The notes: generated from the sequence alone by a model not told the origin. Numbered from the stretch's first letter, positions 23,555 through 31,458 are shown. The stretch: DNA of 33,992 bases from Pyrodictiaceae archaeon (GCA_027062725.1 JAMOSW010000061.1:1-33992), one strand, 5' to 3'. Program-made: numbers and translations.

Positions 23555-24660
23555 CCGCGCAGAGGGTCCCTGAGAGGAAGGTGCCGCTGGCCGAGGTCGA
23601 GGAACGGCGCCGCGCGGCGGAATCTCGCAGAACCCAATAGGCGTGCGAGAAGCTGGGGCGTTATTCTCTCACCTCGGCTCCTTGCCTCAACTATTCGGGA
23701 CGCTGTTCTAGGCCCTATGCCTGGAACGCGGAGGAGTTCCCACAACGGCGCCCTCGCCGGGTCCACGGGAAACCACTCTGGGTGCGCCCTCGCCAGCTCC
23801 TCTTTGAGGCTCCTCGTCGTCACTGGAAGCATATCGCCATTGTCGAGGAGGGGCTCGAAGTCGCGCGGCTCGTAGCCGTAGTCGCGTAGGAGCCTGGAGG
23901 CCTCGTAGAGGAGCCCAGTGCGTAGGGGCGAGACTGGCCCCTTCTTCTCAGCGAGGGGTGTACCTGGTACGGGCGTGTAGGGGCTATAGTGGACAACGCC
24001 CACTCCGTCCCTGTGAAGCAGCCAGGTAAGCATGATTATCTCGCGGTCGGTGTCGTCGCCGGCTCCGACCACTAGCTGGGTGCTGACCTTGGCTGGGCTC
24101 TGGGCGTACTCGGCTGCTAGGAGTAGGCGGCCGTATAGGTCGCTGCTCCACCGCCCCTTGCTGGGCGCTATCTCTGAGAAGCTGCTGGCCGATGCGGCCT
24201 CGAGGTTCAGGCTGACACGGTCCGCAGACTCCAAGGCCCTCTTTATCAGCCACCCAGGCGCGCCGGGCATAAGCTTCACATGCACATATCCGGTGTAGCC
24301 CCTTGCCCTTAGCTCCTCCACAGTCTCTACTAGCTCAAGTGTCACGTCCTCTGGGTCTCTGTAGAGCCCGCTACTGAGGAAGAGCCCGCGGATACTGCCC
24401 TCGCGGGTTGCGCGCAGCACCGTACGGACTAGCTTCTCGCGCCTCCAGATGCTGCGTGCCCGGCGACAAAAGACCGCGAAGGGACAGTACCTGCAGTCCA
24501 TGCGACACCTTGTCGAGTAGAGTATCTTTAACAGGCGACCACCGACGCTCTCGTATGTGGGGGCCTCGACCTCGTCCCCCGGGGCGAGGCGGAGGCGGAC
24601 GCGGCCCCATTTCCTTGGATCCGTGGAGCCGCGTGCAGCGCCGGGCAAGGAGCAGGCCAC
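23551..24660 (-). CDS. Radical SAM protein with C-terminal helix-hairpin-helix (putative DNA modification/repair type)
   Basis: A 369-residue protein. The radical SAM motif is C52-x3-C56-x2-C59 (CRMDCRYCPF), with another cysteine at 65. LFLSSGLYRDPEDVT replaces the usual GGEP region, and VSLNLEAASASSFSEIAPSK and VVGAGDDTDREI follow. The last 60 residues contain the helix-hairpin-helix VPGIGPRTASRIVEAR. This combination matches the family described as putative DNA modification/repair radical SAM proteins, often found next to a uracil-DNA-glycosylase-like gene; no such gene is present here. The GTG at 24660 is used; a TTG at 24648 is also possible since GGTG ends 11 bases before it. A TAAAAGG box at the end of the upstream aminotransferase gene may be its promoter. 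Confidence 0.82.
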   Translation of the reverse strand: MACSLPGAARGSTDPRKWGRVRLRLAPGDEVEAPTYESVGGRLLKILYSTRCRMDCRYCPFAVFCRRARSIWRREKLVRTVLRATREGSIRGLFLSSGLYRDPEDVTLELVETVEELRARGYTGYVHVKLMPGAPGWLIKRALESADRVSLNLEAASASSFSEIAPSKGRWSSDLYGRLLLAAEYAQSPAKVSTQLVVGAGDDTDREIIMLTWLLHRDGVGVVHYSPYTPVPGTPLAEKKGPVSPLRTGLLYEASRLLRDYGYEPRDFEPLLDNGDMLPVTTRSLKEELARAHPEWFPVDPARAPLWELLRVPGIGPRTASRIVEARSRGERITPQLLARLLGSARFRRAAPFLDLGQRHLPLRDPLRG

Positions 24661-24707
24661 ACCTAGGAGGTAGCCAAAAGTTGGGCCGTAATCTGCTCTT
24701 AGGCCTT

Positions 24708-25790
24708 TTACCTCTCTACCTCCTCGAGTATCTCTCTCACAAGCCTCGGCAGGTTGTTCAGCGCCTCCTCGGGGCTCCAGCCCATTGTTGAGACGCGGAT
24801 AACCCGGTCCTTCAGGCTGCCCATGCCGCGGGCGACGCGGATGCCCCTCGCTGCCAGCTTCACCGCCAGGATGCTGCTCGGGACGGGTGTGCGGAACGCT
24901 GCCAGTGTCCAGGCCCGGTGCTCGCAGCTCATCACCAGGGGCTCCAGGGGCATCTGGGTGTAGAGAGCCTCGGCTCTCCTACGATGCCGCTCTCTCCACG
25001 CCCCGATGCCGTACTCGTCTATGACGCGTAGGGCCTCAAGCATGCCATAGATGAGCGTCACAGCCGGGGTGTAGGGGGTCTCCCTCCTCTCGGCGTGGAA
25101 CCTGGCCACCTTTCCTAGGTCAAGGTAGTTTGGTGTGCCAGGCGGCACACCGCGGCTACGTAGCTTCTCGAAAACCTCCTCGTCTACGATGACAAAGCCT
25201 AGGCCCGGCGGACCCGCTAGTGCCTTCTGGGAGGCCGTTGCTACGGCGTCCACCACGCCCGGCGGGGGCACCGGCTCGCCACCAAACGCCGACACCGCAT
25301 CAACCAGCACCCTCGCGCCGGCAGCCTTGGCGGCCTCAGCGAGCTTGGCCGTCTCCCGGTAGCTGAGCCCCATACTAGTCTCCGTGTACACCACCGCCAC
25401 TGCGTCATAGCCACCCTTCTCCAGCTCACCAATCACGGTATCCAACGGGACAGCGCTGCCCGGCTCCGACTCGACCACATTAACCACAGCACCTCTTCTA
25501 CGGAGCGTGTCAGCAAGCCTCTCACCAAACTCGCCATGACTAACCACAAGGACGTTATCCCCTGGCCCCACGAGGCTCCAGGCCATAGACTCAACAGCGA
25601 GGGTCCCGCTCCCCGTGAGGACCAGGGCCCTACCACCGCCAGCCATTTTCTCAAGCAGGCCCCGCGTCTCGTCAAGCAGTCTTCGAAAGGTCTCGCTCCG
25701 ATGGCTCACAGGCTGCGCCGCCAACGCGCGGACAACACGCTCATGGAGCATGACGGGGCCGGGTGTGAGTAGAACCTCCCCACTGTCCAA
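24708..25790 (-). CDS. Class V pyridoxal-phosphate aminotransferase (serine/alanine-glyoxylate or phosphoserine type)
   Basis: A 360-residue fold-type I enzyme of the alanine-glyoxylate/serine-pyruvate subgroup. VLLTPGPVMLHERVVRALAAQPVSHRS is the conserved N-terminus. VLTGSGTLAVESMAWSL binds the phosphate, RVLVDAVSAFGGEPV carries the PLP aspartate, and AVATASQKALAGPPGLGF holds the Schiff-base lysine. Archaeal enzymes of this class have been shown to transaminate 3-phosphohydroxypyruvate. With the phosphoglycerate-dehydrogenase-like gene 169 bases upstream, a serine pathway role is likely but not proved. The TTG at 25790 lies seven bases after GAGGGTG; the frame is open to 25853, but that part is unlike the family. 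Confidence 0.85.
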   Translation of the reverse strand: MDSGEVLLTPGPVMLHERVVRALAAQPVSHRSETFRRLLDETRGLLEKMAGGGRALVLTGSGTLAVESMAWSLVGPGDNVLVVSHGEFGERLADTLRRRGAVVNVVESEPGSAVPLDTVIGELEKGGYDAVAVVYTETSMGLSYRETAKLAEAAKAAGARVLVDAVSAFGGEPVPPPGVVDAVATASQKALAGPPGLGFVIVDEEVFEKLRSRGVPPGTPNYLDLGKVARFHAERRETPYTPAVTLIYGMLEALRVIDEYGIGAWRERHRRRAEALYTQMPLEPLVMSCEHRAWTLAAFRTPVPSSILAVKLAARGIRVARGMGSLKDRVIRVSTMGWSPEEALNNLPRLVREILEEVER

Positions 25791-25959
25791 CGCACCACAC
25801 CCTCGCGCCAAGGGCTTCAAGATACTCCCGCGAAGGGACCCTATGGTGGCCACCGGGGGCCGACACTAGGGCCAGCATAGCGGCCGAGGGGCCAACGGGG
25901 CTGGCACCCCCAGCTTGGCGCCAAAAACGCAGCTAGAAGGCTGGGGCGGGGCCCCTGGG

Positions 25960-26913
25960 CTAGGGGCAGCCAACAGCCTCGGCTAGGGCTTCTAGCAGCT
26001 TACGCGCAGTCTCCTCGGCCACACGACGCTGCGCCTCAACGGTTGAGGCGCCGATGTGGGTTGTAAGTATCACACGCGGATGCTCGGCCAGCTTCCTCTC
26101 GGCCTCTGTTGCTGGGGGTTCATGCTCAAGCACATCAAGGGCTGCCGCGCCGATTATGCCCTCCTCTATGCCCCAGAGGAGGGCCTCAGCGTCAACCACG
26201 GCGCCACGGCTCGTATTGACGAGTATGACGCCAGGCTTCATTGTCCTTATCTCCTCCCAGCTTATGAGGTGCCTCGTCTTTGGCGTTAGAGGCACATGCA
26301 GCGTCACCGCATCCGCCTTGCGTAGCGCCTCGTAGAGGTCATAGACTGGTACCGCCCCTAGCTTGACCGCATGTTCATCTATGTTGACGACATCATAAGC
26401 CACGATCTCCATGCCTATAGCCTTCGCTATCTGTGCCACGCGGCGCCCTATCCTCCCAAACCCTATAACTGCCAGCGTCTTGCCGTAAAGCTCTGTCCCG
26501 AGCACCTTCTTCCAGACACCACGGCGAGCCAGCTCCATGCTCTCGGCGAGGCGCCGCGCAGCCGCTATCAAGAGGCCTATCGTTAGCTCCGCGACGCTCT
26601 GGGTCGCCGCAGCCGGGGCGTTCACTACACGGACGCCACGCTCAGACGCTACACGGAGATCAATGTTGTCTAGGCCGACGCCGGCACGGGCAACTACCTT
26701 GAGCCTTCTAGCCCTCTCAAGGACTTCACGGTCAACACGTGTACGGCTCCTGACAACCAGCGCATCGTAGCCCTCAACAATGTTCAACAGCTCGCCTCTG
26801 CTTATCGTCGGCCGATAGTCTACCTCGAGCCCCGCCCCGTGGAGAGTCTCAAGAATTAGGTCATCCACGGGATCGGTTATGAGGACGCGGAGACCCTTGA
26901 GGCACCCACGCAT
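25960..26913 (-). CDS. D-3-phosphoglycerate dehydrogenase-like 2-hydroxyacid dehydrogenase
   Basis: A 317-residue D-isomer-specific 2-hydroxyacid dehydrogenase: VARAGVGLDNIDL, the NAD-binding IGFGRIGRRVAQIAKAIGMEIVAYD, VTLHVPLTPKTRHLI, MKPGVILVNTSRGAVVDAEAL (catalytic arginine in VRSRT/NTSRG segments), LDVLEHEPP (glutamate) and LTTHIGASTVEAQRRV with the catalytic histidine. VVNAPAAATQSVAEL and HIGAST are typical of SerA-type enzymes. The C-terminal ACT regulatory domain is absent, as in many short archaeal members. It would convert 3-phosphoglycerate to phosphohydroxypyruvate for the aminotransferase downstream; glyoxylate or hydroxypyruvate reductase are alternatives. ATG 26913 was chosen; GTG 26922 is three codons upstream. 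Confidence 0.85.
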   Translation of the reverse strand: MRGCLKGLRVLITDPVDDLILETLHGAGLEVDYRPTISRGELLNIVEGYDALVVRSRTRVDREVLERARRLKVVARAGVGLDNIDLRVASERGVRVVNAPAAATQSVAELTIGLLIAAARRLAESMELARRGVWKKVLGTELYGKTLAVIGFGRIGRRVAQIAKAIGMEIVAYDVVNIDEHAVKLGAVPVYDLYEALRKADAVTLHVPLTPKTRHLISWEEIRTMKPGVILVNTSRGAVVDAEALLWGIEEGIIGAAALDVLEHEPPATEAERKLAEHPRVILTTHIGASTVEAQRRVAEETARKLLEALAEAVGCP

Positions 26914-27084
26914 CTGGGTCACTTTCTCGCCGAATCCAACGGCACCACCTCGCCACCCAGGCTTTTCCGGGGACGCCGCCCGTGGAGGACCTGGGCCACT
27001 CGCTTCCCACCGCTTTTAAAGACTACCCCGCCCCCTAGTGGGCGAAGGAAAACAGGCAGCAGGACAAGGGGTCTCACTGAGTAC

Positions 27085-27672
27085 TCAGCCCGTGAAGCCC
27101 TTCTCGCGAAGAAGCTCCACGAAGAGCTTGAACCCCCTGCCAAGGACAGTCGGATGCCTTATCGTCACTATGTTGCCGTCCCTAGCCGCCGCCTCGTCCA
27201 CGTAGACTCCGCCGGCGTTGACTACATCGTCCCGTATGCCAGGGTTCGCTGCTATCCTCCTACCACGGACCACGCCGGCAGATATGAGCACCTGGGGGCC
27301 ATGACATATCGCTACCGCGGGTTTCCCTTCCTCGACCATCCTCCTCGTCAGCTCGACCGCGTCACGGTAGCGCCTGACACGGTCTGGGCTTCGCCCACCC
27401 GGAATGACGAGGACGTCGAACTCGCCGAGCTTCGAAAGGGCCTCGCCATAGCTTATGTCAACATCGACTTCTAGCCCGTTCTTACCCTTAACCCTCCTGG
27501 GCCTGGGCCGAATAACGCCCGTCTCAGGGTCATAGAGCGGCACATCACTATACCTCCTCGAAGACGCTACAATGGCCTCGAAACCCTCCTCAGCAAGCCT
27601 ATGCACTGCATAGAAGTACTCAAAATCATCGAACCCATCCTCTAGAAGAACGAGGGCTCGTCTCGCCGCCAA
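27085..27672 (-). CDS. DJ-1/PfpI family protein
   Basis: A 195-residue glutamine-amidotransferase-like protein with the nucleophile elbow AVAICHGPQVL (Cys-His about residues 123-124), the glutamate of LLEDGFDDFEY near residue 18, and FDVLVIPGGRSPDRVR with the usual GGR loop. The C-terminus GNIVTIRHPTVLGRGFKLFVELL resembles the PfpI segment NLVTSRxPxDLPAF but is altered. Family members act as intracellular peptidases, glyoxalase III or deglycases; which applies is not evident. TTG 27672 fits a GAGGGG box seven bases upstream; GTG 27678 is the alternative. It is the most upstream gene on this strand in the segment, divergent from the DUF5591 gene. Confidence 0.88.
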   Translation of the reverse strand: MAARRALVLLEDGFDDFEYFYAVHRLAEEGFEAIVASSRRYSDVPLYDPETGVIRPRPRRVKGKNGLEVDVDISYGEALSKLGEFDVLVIPGGRSPDRVRRYRDAVELTRRMVEEGKPAVAICHGPQVLISAGVVRGRRIAANPGIRDDVVNAGGVYVDEAAARDGNIVTIRHPTVLGRGFKLFVELLREKGFTG

Positions 27673-27785
27673 GACCACCCCCCTCGCTTTTCCAGCCCAC
27701 AGTCCCTTGGCTGGGGAGGGCCGGGGGACGCCAGGAGCCCTATACGGGCCCGGAGAGAACTTGGTTTATTGCGTCACCGCTACAT

Positions 27786-28436
27786 ATGCCCCAGGCGTGG
27801 ATACATGCAGCAGCCCAGCGCTACTGGCCGCGAGGAGGGCTACACGCTGTGAAGTGGCGCGCCAAGCACCATAGCGGCCTCGACCCTGGCCTGGTGGGGG
27901 AGCGGGCCTTCGAGCACCCCGCGGTCCGGGAGTACTGGCGCTGGCTCATCGAGGACTATGCGCCAGCCTACAGCGTGGCCCTGGTGACGCCATGTAGCAA
28001 TGTTAAGCCATACACGAGGAGCCCCGCATCGAGGAAGCTCCGGGGCCTCCTACGCCGGATGGGCCTCTGGGATGAGGAGGCTAACCGCCCGAGGGGGCTG
28101 GCATGGCTCTACTTCAGCGACCTCCTCATACTCGTACCCTACGAGAAGGCGGAGGAGTACCCCGCCTGCTGCTACGAGGTCCCCCCGGACACCGTGCTTA
28201 GTAACGACAAGCTCGTCGGGCTGGTGGCCGACAAGCTAGCCGAGGCTATGGAGGCACTGGCTAGGCGGGGGCTCCGGGAGGCAGTGGTCTTCCTCCCGAG
28301 GAAACACCTAGTGCTCTGGGAGAAGGCGCGGCTCCGTGCAGCGGACTGGCCGAGAGAAGTTAGGGTACGGTACACGCTCTTCAGCTTCCGCGGGGTCGGC
28401 GAGGCTCTCTCCTCTCTGCTTCAGAGCCGCGGCTAG
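27786..28436 (+). CDS. Stand-alone DUF5591 (archaeosine-synthase C-terminal-like) protein
   Basis: A 216-residue protein whose core reads VALVTPCSNVKPYTRSPASRK. P69-C70-x3-K74-P75-Y76-x2-S79 matches the PC-x3-KPY-x2-S-x2-H motif of archaeosine synthase ArcS, in which the lysine attacks the nitrile of preQ0. Here the final histidine position is serine (PASR). The rest fits the same domain: LAWLYFSDLLILVPYEKAEEYPACCYEVP, then VVFLPRKHLVLWEK. The tRNA-guanine transglycosylase-like and PUA domains of full ArcS are absent. A role in tRNA archaeosine formation or another lysine-linked amidine reaction is inferred. A TATA-like GGTTTATTG centred about 20 bases upstream and no ribosome binding site suggest a leaderless transcript. 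Confidence 0.7.
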   Translation: MPQAWIHAAAQRYWPRGGLHAVKWRAKHHSGLDPGLVGERAFEHPAVREYWRWLIEDYAPAYSVALVTPCSNVKPYTRSPASRKLRGLLRRMGLWDEEANRPRGLAWLYFSDLLILVPYEKAEEYPACCYEVPPDTVLSNDKLVGLVADKLAEAMEALARRGLREAVVFLPRKHLVLWEKARLRAADWPREVRVRYTLFSFRGVGEALSSLLQSRG

Positions 28437-28545
28437 CCCGTCCCCCGTGGCCGCCGGCTTCTACCGCTAGGAGGCTGCCGAGGAGGAGAAGCGCTACCGC
28501 CGAGAGCGCGAGAGGCATTAGACCCAGAGGCACGGCCACCCCCAT
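28381..28545 (-). CDS. Putative small single-pass membrane protein (54 aa)
   Basis: The frame starts at ATG and encodes MGVAVPLGLMPLALSAVALLLLGSLLAVEAG, one hydrophobic helix, followed by a 20-residue arginine-rich tail. A TATA box GGTATAAGG lies about 30 bases before the ATG, ideal for a transcript with almost no leader. The last 56 bases overlap the 3' end of the DUF5591 gene on the opposite strand. No family is recognised; codon use is compatible with coding but the ORF is short. Confidence 0.4.
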   Translation of the reverse strand: MGVAVPLGLMPLALSAVALLLLGSLLAVEAGGHGGRASRGSEAERREPRRPRGS

Positions 28546-28570
28546 ATAGACCCACTTTCGTGGGACTGAG

Positions 28571-28579
28571 CCTTATACC
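28571..28579 (-). promoter_or_regulatory. TATA box for the 54-aa ORF
   Basis: GGTATAAGG on the minus strand is centred about 30 bases from the ATG at 28545. A five-pair hairpin CCCAC-TTTC-GTGGG lies between it and the ATG. Confidence 0.45.
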
Positions 28580-28598
28580 GCTGAGCCGGAGTAGCCAA

Positions 28599-28620
28599 GG
28601 AGCCTGCTCCGACAATTGTC
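28599..28620. repeat. Adjacent palindromes upstream of crcB
   Basis: GGAGC-CT-GCTCC (28599-28610) is directly followed by the perfect ten-base palindrome GACAATTGTC (28611-28620), and a TATA-like TAGATATGG follows at once. This is the most structured part of the 28437-28744 gap and may be an operator for the fluoride-channel operon. I see no fluoride riboswitch consensus in the 125-base stretch before the gene. Confidence 0.45.
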
Positions 28621-28744
28621 TAGATATGGCGGCTGCCGAGGCTCTGGGAGGGGAGGCCGCCTTCTTTACCCGGCACAGAGGCCGGGGAGAGTCGAGTTGA
28701 GGACATGGAGAGCGGCTGACAGCCGGAGGAGGGACGGGGCAGAC

Positions 28745-29137
28745 ATGCCGCCGAGCCTTGTGGATGCCGCGCTCGTGGCTGTGGGTGGCGCGGCCGGTGC
28801 TCTCGCGCGTTGGCTCCTCTCTGACCAGGTACAGAGGGCTCTCGGCCCATTCTTCCCCTGGGGCACACTGGCCGTGAACGTGCTGGGCAGCCTGCTGCTC
28901 GGCTTTGTCGCCACCGCTGCGCTGCAGGGCTTCTTCACCAGATGGCAGAGGCTCCTACTGGCCACGGGCTTCGCAGGGGGCTTCACAACCTTCTCGACAT
29001 TTAGCTACGAGACGTACAGGCTGCTGGCAGAGTACCGCCTCCTCCACGCGGCTGCAAACATAGCCGCCAACGTCGCCCTAGGCCTCCTCGCAGTCTACCT
29101 GGGCCACACATTGGCAATCGCCCTCTCCAGCCGCTAG
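28745..29137 (+). CDS. crcB: Fluoride ion channel CrcB/FluC
   Basis: A 130-residue protein with four hydrophobic helices and the family signatures GGAAGALARWLLS in helix one, PWGTLAVNVLGSLLLGFV (conserved Asn) in helix two, and GFAGGFTTFSTFSYE in helix three with the phenylalanine/threonine track. Fluc channels are antiparallel homodimers that expel fluoride, so a single-copy gene suffices. The ATG at 28745 starts right at the family N-terminus, with GGAGGAGGGA about ten bases upstream; the frame extends to 28616, but that part is not membrane-like. It is followed after 80 bases by a DUF190 gene on the same strand. Confidence 0.92.
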   Translation: MPPSLVDAALVAVGGAAGALARWLLSDQVQRALGPFFPWGTLAVNVLGSLLLGFVATAALQGFFTRWQRLLLATGFAGGFTTFSTFSYETYRLLAEYRLLHAAANIAANVALGLLAVYLGHTLAIALSSR

Positions 29138-29217
29138 AAGTGGGGAAGCAACCCAAGAAGCCAAGCTAATTCAAGGAACCGGCCACCCCGCTACACACGG
29201 AGGAGGTGCCCCAGGGT

Positions 29218-29565
29218 TTGCCGGGAAACTATCCCACCTGGATGCGTCTACGCATCTACATAGGCGAGAGCGACCGCTACCACGGCAAGCCACTGTACCT
29301 CTACATCCTCCACCGGCTCAAAAGTATGGGGATAAAGGGCGCCACGGTATTCCGCGGCATAGCCGGCTACGGAAGCCATAGCCTCATACACACCGCGGAC
29401 ATTCTACGTCTCTCCGAGGACCTACCTGTCGTCATAGAGGTTGTCGACGAGGAGGAGGCGATAAGGAGGGTCCTGGAGGAGGTAGAGAAGCTCGTAGAGG
29501 AGGGCCTAATCACGCTCGAACCCGTAAAGATAGTATACTATGGCCACCAGCGCGGCAAGAAATAA
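29218..29565 (+). CDS. DUF190 family (PII-like) protein
   Basis: A 115-residue protein: LRIYIGESDRYHGKPLYLYILHRLKSMGIKGATVFRGIAGYGSHSLIHTADILRLSEDLPVVIEVVDEEEAIRRVLEEV. This is the complete DUF190 pattern (IGExDxxxGxPLY, GATVxRGxxGYG, LPVxIExVD). Structures of the family show a PII-like trimer, and the genes often accompany crcB, so a regulatory or accessory role in fluoride resistance is inferred. The TTG at 29218 lies nine bases after AGGAGGTG; the GTG at 29206 overlaps that box. A hairpin CGGCGCC-AA-GGCGCCG (29573-29588) lies eight bases after the stop. Confidence 0.9.
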   Translation: MPGNYPTWMRLRIYIGESDRYHGKPLYLYILHRLKSMGIKGATVFRGIAGYGSHSLIHTADILRLSEDLPVVIEVVDEEEAIRRVLEEVEKLVEEGLITLEPVKIVYYGHQRGKK

Positions 29566-29572
29566 CACGCCC

Positions 29573-29588
29573 CGGCGCCAAGGCGCCG
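29573..29588. repeat. GC-rich hairpin between convergent genes
   Basis: CGGCGCC-AA-GGCGCCG is a perfect seven-base inverted repeat placed between the DUF190 gene stop and the stop of the convergent membrane protein gene. It has no downstream T-run, so it is a 3' end structure rather than a clear archaeal terminator. Confidence 0.5.
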
Positions 29589-29635
29589 CGGGAGAAGAAG
29601 AGGGAGCCCGGAAGAAGGGCTTCCTCAAGGCGGGG

Positions 29636-30217
29636 CTAGTAGACGCCTATCCGGAACACAGCCTCCTCGCTCGCAGCCTCCTCGCGGGCTTCAACAGCGC
29701 CCAGGAACCCCAGGGCGGCGAGCACTGCGCCGGCCGCGGTGAATATCTTGGCGAGAGCCTCCGGGCCGCCTATTGTTGCTATCACGTTGTGGGCCGCCTG
29801 GTTGGCCCAGTTTATGCCACCCCAGTCGACCGCGCCGCTCGCCGCCTGCGCGGCCTCGCCCACCGAGGAGGCGCCAGTGGCCGCCAGCAGCCAGCCCACC
29901 GCGAGCGTCATCGCGCTCGCCTTGAGGGCCCAGTTGTTGCTTCTTATCCCCGCGAGCCAGAGCGCCGCGATGCTCAACACATAGAAGAGCAGCAGCACCA
30001 CGCCCCCAAGCCCCTCCAGGCCGGCGCCGGCGACCCCATAGCGGCCAGCCAACACACCCGCAACGCCCAGCAACCCCACCAGGCCTATCCATGAGTAGGT
30101 GGGCCTCCTTGTCTCAACGCCATGCACGAGCCAGCCGGCGGCTGTGAGCACCGCGGAACCCGGCCCCGCGAATGGTGTGGACAGGTAGCCTACCGCAAGC
30201 AGGAGTCTGCCTATCAC
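29636..30217 (-). CDS. Multi-pass membrane protein of unknown function
   Basis: A 193-residue protein with about five hydrophobic segments: IGRLLLAVGYLSTPFAGPGSAVLTAAGWLVHGV, YSWIGLVGLLGVAGVLAG, GLGGVVLLLFYVLSIAALWLAGI, ALKASAMTLAVGWLLAATG and IFTAAGAVLAALGFLGAVEA. It has small-residue-rich helices and few charges, somewhat like the crenarchaeal DUF973/DUF996 membrane proteins, but I cannot assign it. The GTG start opens directly into the first helix. It is downstream of the peptide-transporter genes on the same strand but 143 bases away, and convergent with the DUF190 gene. Confidence 0.65.
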   Translation of the reverse strand: MIGRLLLAVGYLSTPFAGPGSAVLTAAGWLVHGVETRRPTYSWIGLVGLLGVAGVLAGRYGVAGAGLEGLGGVVLLLFYVLSIAALWLAGIRSNNWALKASAMTLAVGWLLAATGASSVGEAAQAASGAVDWGGINWANQAAHNVIATIGGPEALAKIFTAAGAVLAALGFLGAVEAREEAASEEAVFRIGVY

Positions 30218-30360
30218 GCCTGGACCCCAGAGAGACTAGTTTCTATGAAAAGCCTGGCCACGGGAAACCCCGGCGGCAAAGTAACACCCCGGCAGTCCCG
30301 TGCAGAGGGGCCCCGGCGCCCGGTAGAGGGAGGAACCAGCGTAGAAATGGGGAAAACGGG

Positions 30361-31458
30361 CTACCTCTTGGCGTAGAGCCAGCAGGCGACGTAGTGGCCG
30401 CGTTCTGCCTCTATGAGCGGGGGTTCCTCGGTTTCACAGCGGCTCCGCACCCAGGGCGTCTCGTCATAGGCTACACACCGCGGCCGGAACCTACAGCCCG
30501 GCGGGATGTCTATAGCAGAGGTTACCTCGCCCTTGATGCGTAGCTCCCGTAGCTTCTTCCGGTTGTTAGGGTCTGGCTCGGGGATAGCTGCCACTAGCGC
30601 CCGGGTGTAGGGATGGAGCGGGTTCTGTATCACCTCGTCGCTCTCGCCTAGCTCGACTATCTTGCCTATGTACATGACTGCTATCCTGTCACACACGTAG
30701 CGGGCCAGAGCCAGGTCATGTGTTATGAATACCTGGGCCATGTTGTACTTCTTCCGCAGCTCGTCTAGGATCTCTAGCACCTCAGCCCTTATCGACACGT
30801 CAAGCATCGAGACGGGCTCGTCGCTCACGAGGAACCTGGGGTTTAGGATAATTGCCCTAGCGATGGAGACGCGCTGCCTCTGGCCACCGCTCAGCTGGTG
30901 CGGGTAGCGGTCAAGGTACTCCTCAACAGGCGTCAGCTTCACTACCTCAAGCGCCCTCTCTATATACTCCAGCCTGTCCTCGAATGTCTCGCCTATACCG
31001 TGCACCAGCAGAGGCTCCTCGAGTATCTCCCTTATCTTCATCCTGGGGTTGAGGCTACCGAACGGGTCCTGGAATACTATCTGTAGCTCGCGCCGCAGCG
31101 GCTTGAACAGCTTGTCCGGCACAGCGTAGATGTCAATAGCGCCCTCTTCCTCGACGACCGCCACCTTAGGCAGACGAGGGGCAAGCTCCTCGAACAGCTC
31201 CCTAGAGGGCCTGAAGAGGACACGGCCGCCGAGCACGTTCTCGGGCGGCGTCAGTCTGACCAGCGTCCTCCCCGTGGTCGTCTTGCCACAACCACTTTCA
31301 CCGACAAGACAGAATGTCTCGCCCTCATAGATCTCGAAGCTGACGCCGTCAACCGCGTGGACGTAGCGGCGACCCCCGCGACGCAGCATCTCAAGGAAGC
31401 TCCGCGCCACGGGGAACCATACCCGTAGGTCCTCAGCCCTTACCACGTATGCGGGCAT
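30361..31458 (-). CDS. Oligopeptide/dipeptide ABC transporter ATP-binding protein (OppF/DppF-like)
   Basis: A 365-residue ATPase. Walker A GESGCGKT lies near residue 54, the Q-loop is in LQIVFQDPFGSLNPRMKI, the signature in HQLSGGQRQRVSIARAI, Walker B in FLVSDEPVSMLD and the switch histidine in FITHDLALARYV. The C-terminus has the Opp-type domain IQNPLHPYTRALVAAIPEPDPNNRKK with the cysteine cluster PPGCRFRPRCVAYDETPWVRSRC that binds a [4Fe-4S] cluster in several Opp/Dpp ATPases. An insert of about 40 residues between Walker A and the Q-loop is unusual. It starts seven bases after the permease gene. Only one ATPase is seen; the OppD-type partner may lie beyond the right edge. Confidence 0.92.
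   Translation of the reverse strand: MPAYVVRAEDLRVWFPVARSFLEMLRRGGRRYVHAVDGVSFEIYEGETFCLVGESGCGKTTTGRTLVRLTPPENVLGGRVLFRPSRELFEELAPRLPKVAVVEEEGAIDIYAVPDKLFKPLRRELQIVFQDPFGSLNPRMKIREILEEPLLVHGIGETFEDRLEYIERALEVVKLTPVEEYLDRYPHQLSGGQRQRVSIARAIILNPRFLVSDEPVSMLDVSIRAEVLEILDELRKKYNMAQVFITHDLALARYVCDRIAVMYIGKIVELGESDEVIQNPLHPYTRALVAAIPEPDPNNRKKLRELRIKGEVTSAIDIPPGCRFRPRCVAYDETPWVRSRCETEEPPLIEAERGHYVACWLYAKR

Noticed and set aside
28585-28620. tRNA-like start GCCGGAGTAGCCAAGG resembling a Ser/Leu tRNA 5' end
   Set aside because: No T-arm, no matching 3' acceptor strand and no anticodon arm downstream; better explained by adjacent palindromes.
28620-28744. Fluoride riboswitch before crcB
   Set aside because: No conserved pseudoknot or core bases could be matched by eye.
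29540-30094. 184-codon + frame opposite the membrane protein gene
   Set aside because: Its product is Arg/Ala/Gly-rich and antisense to a clearly hydrophobic protein; it is a GC-rich shadow frame.
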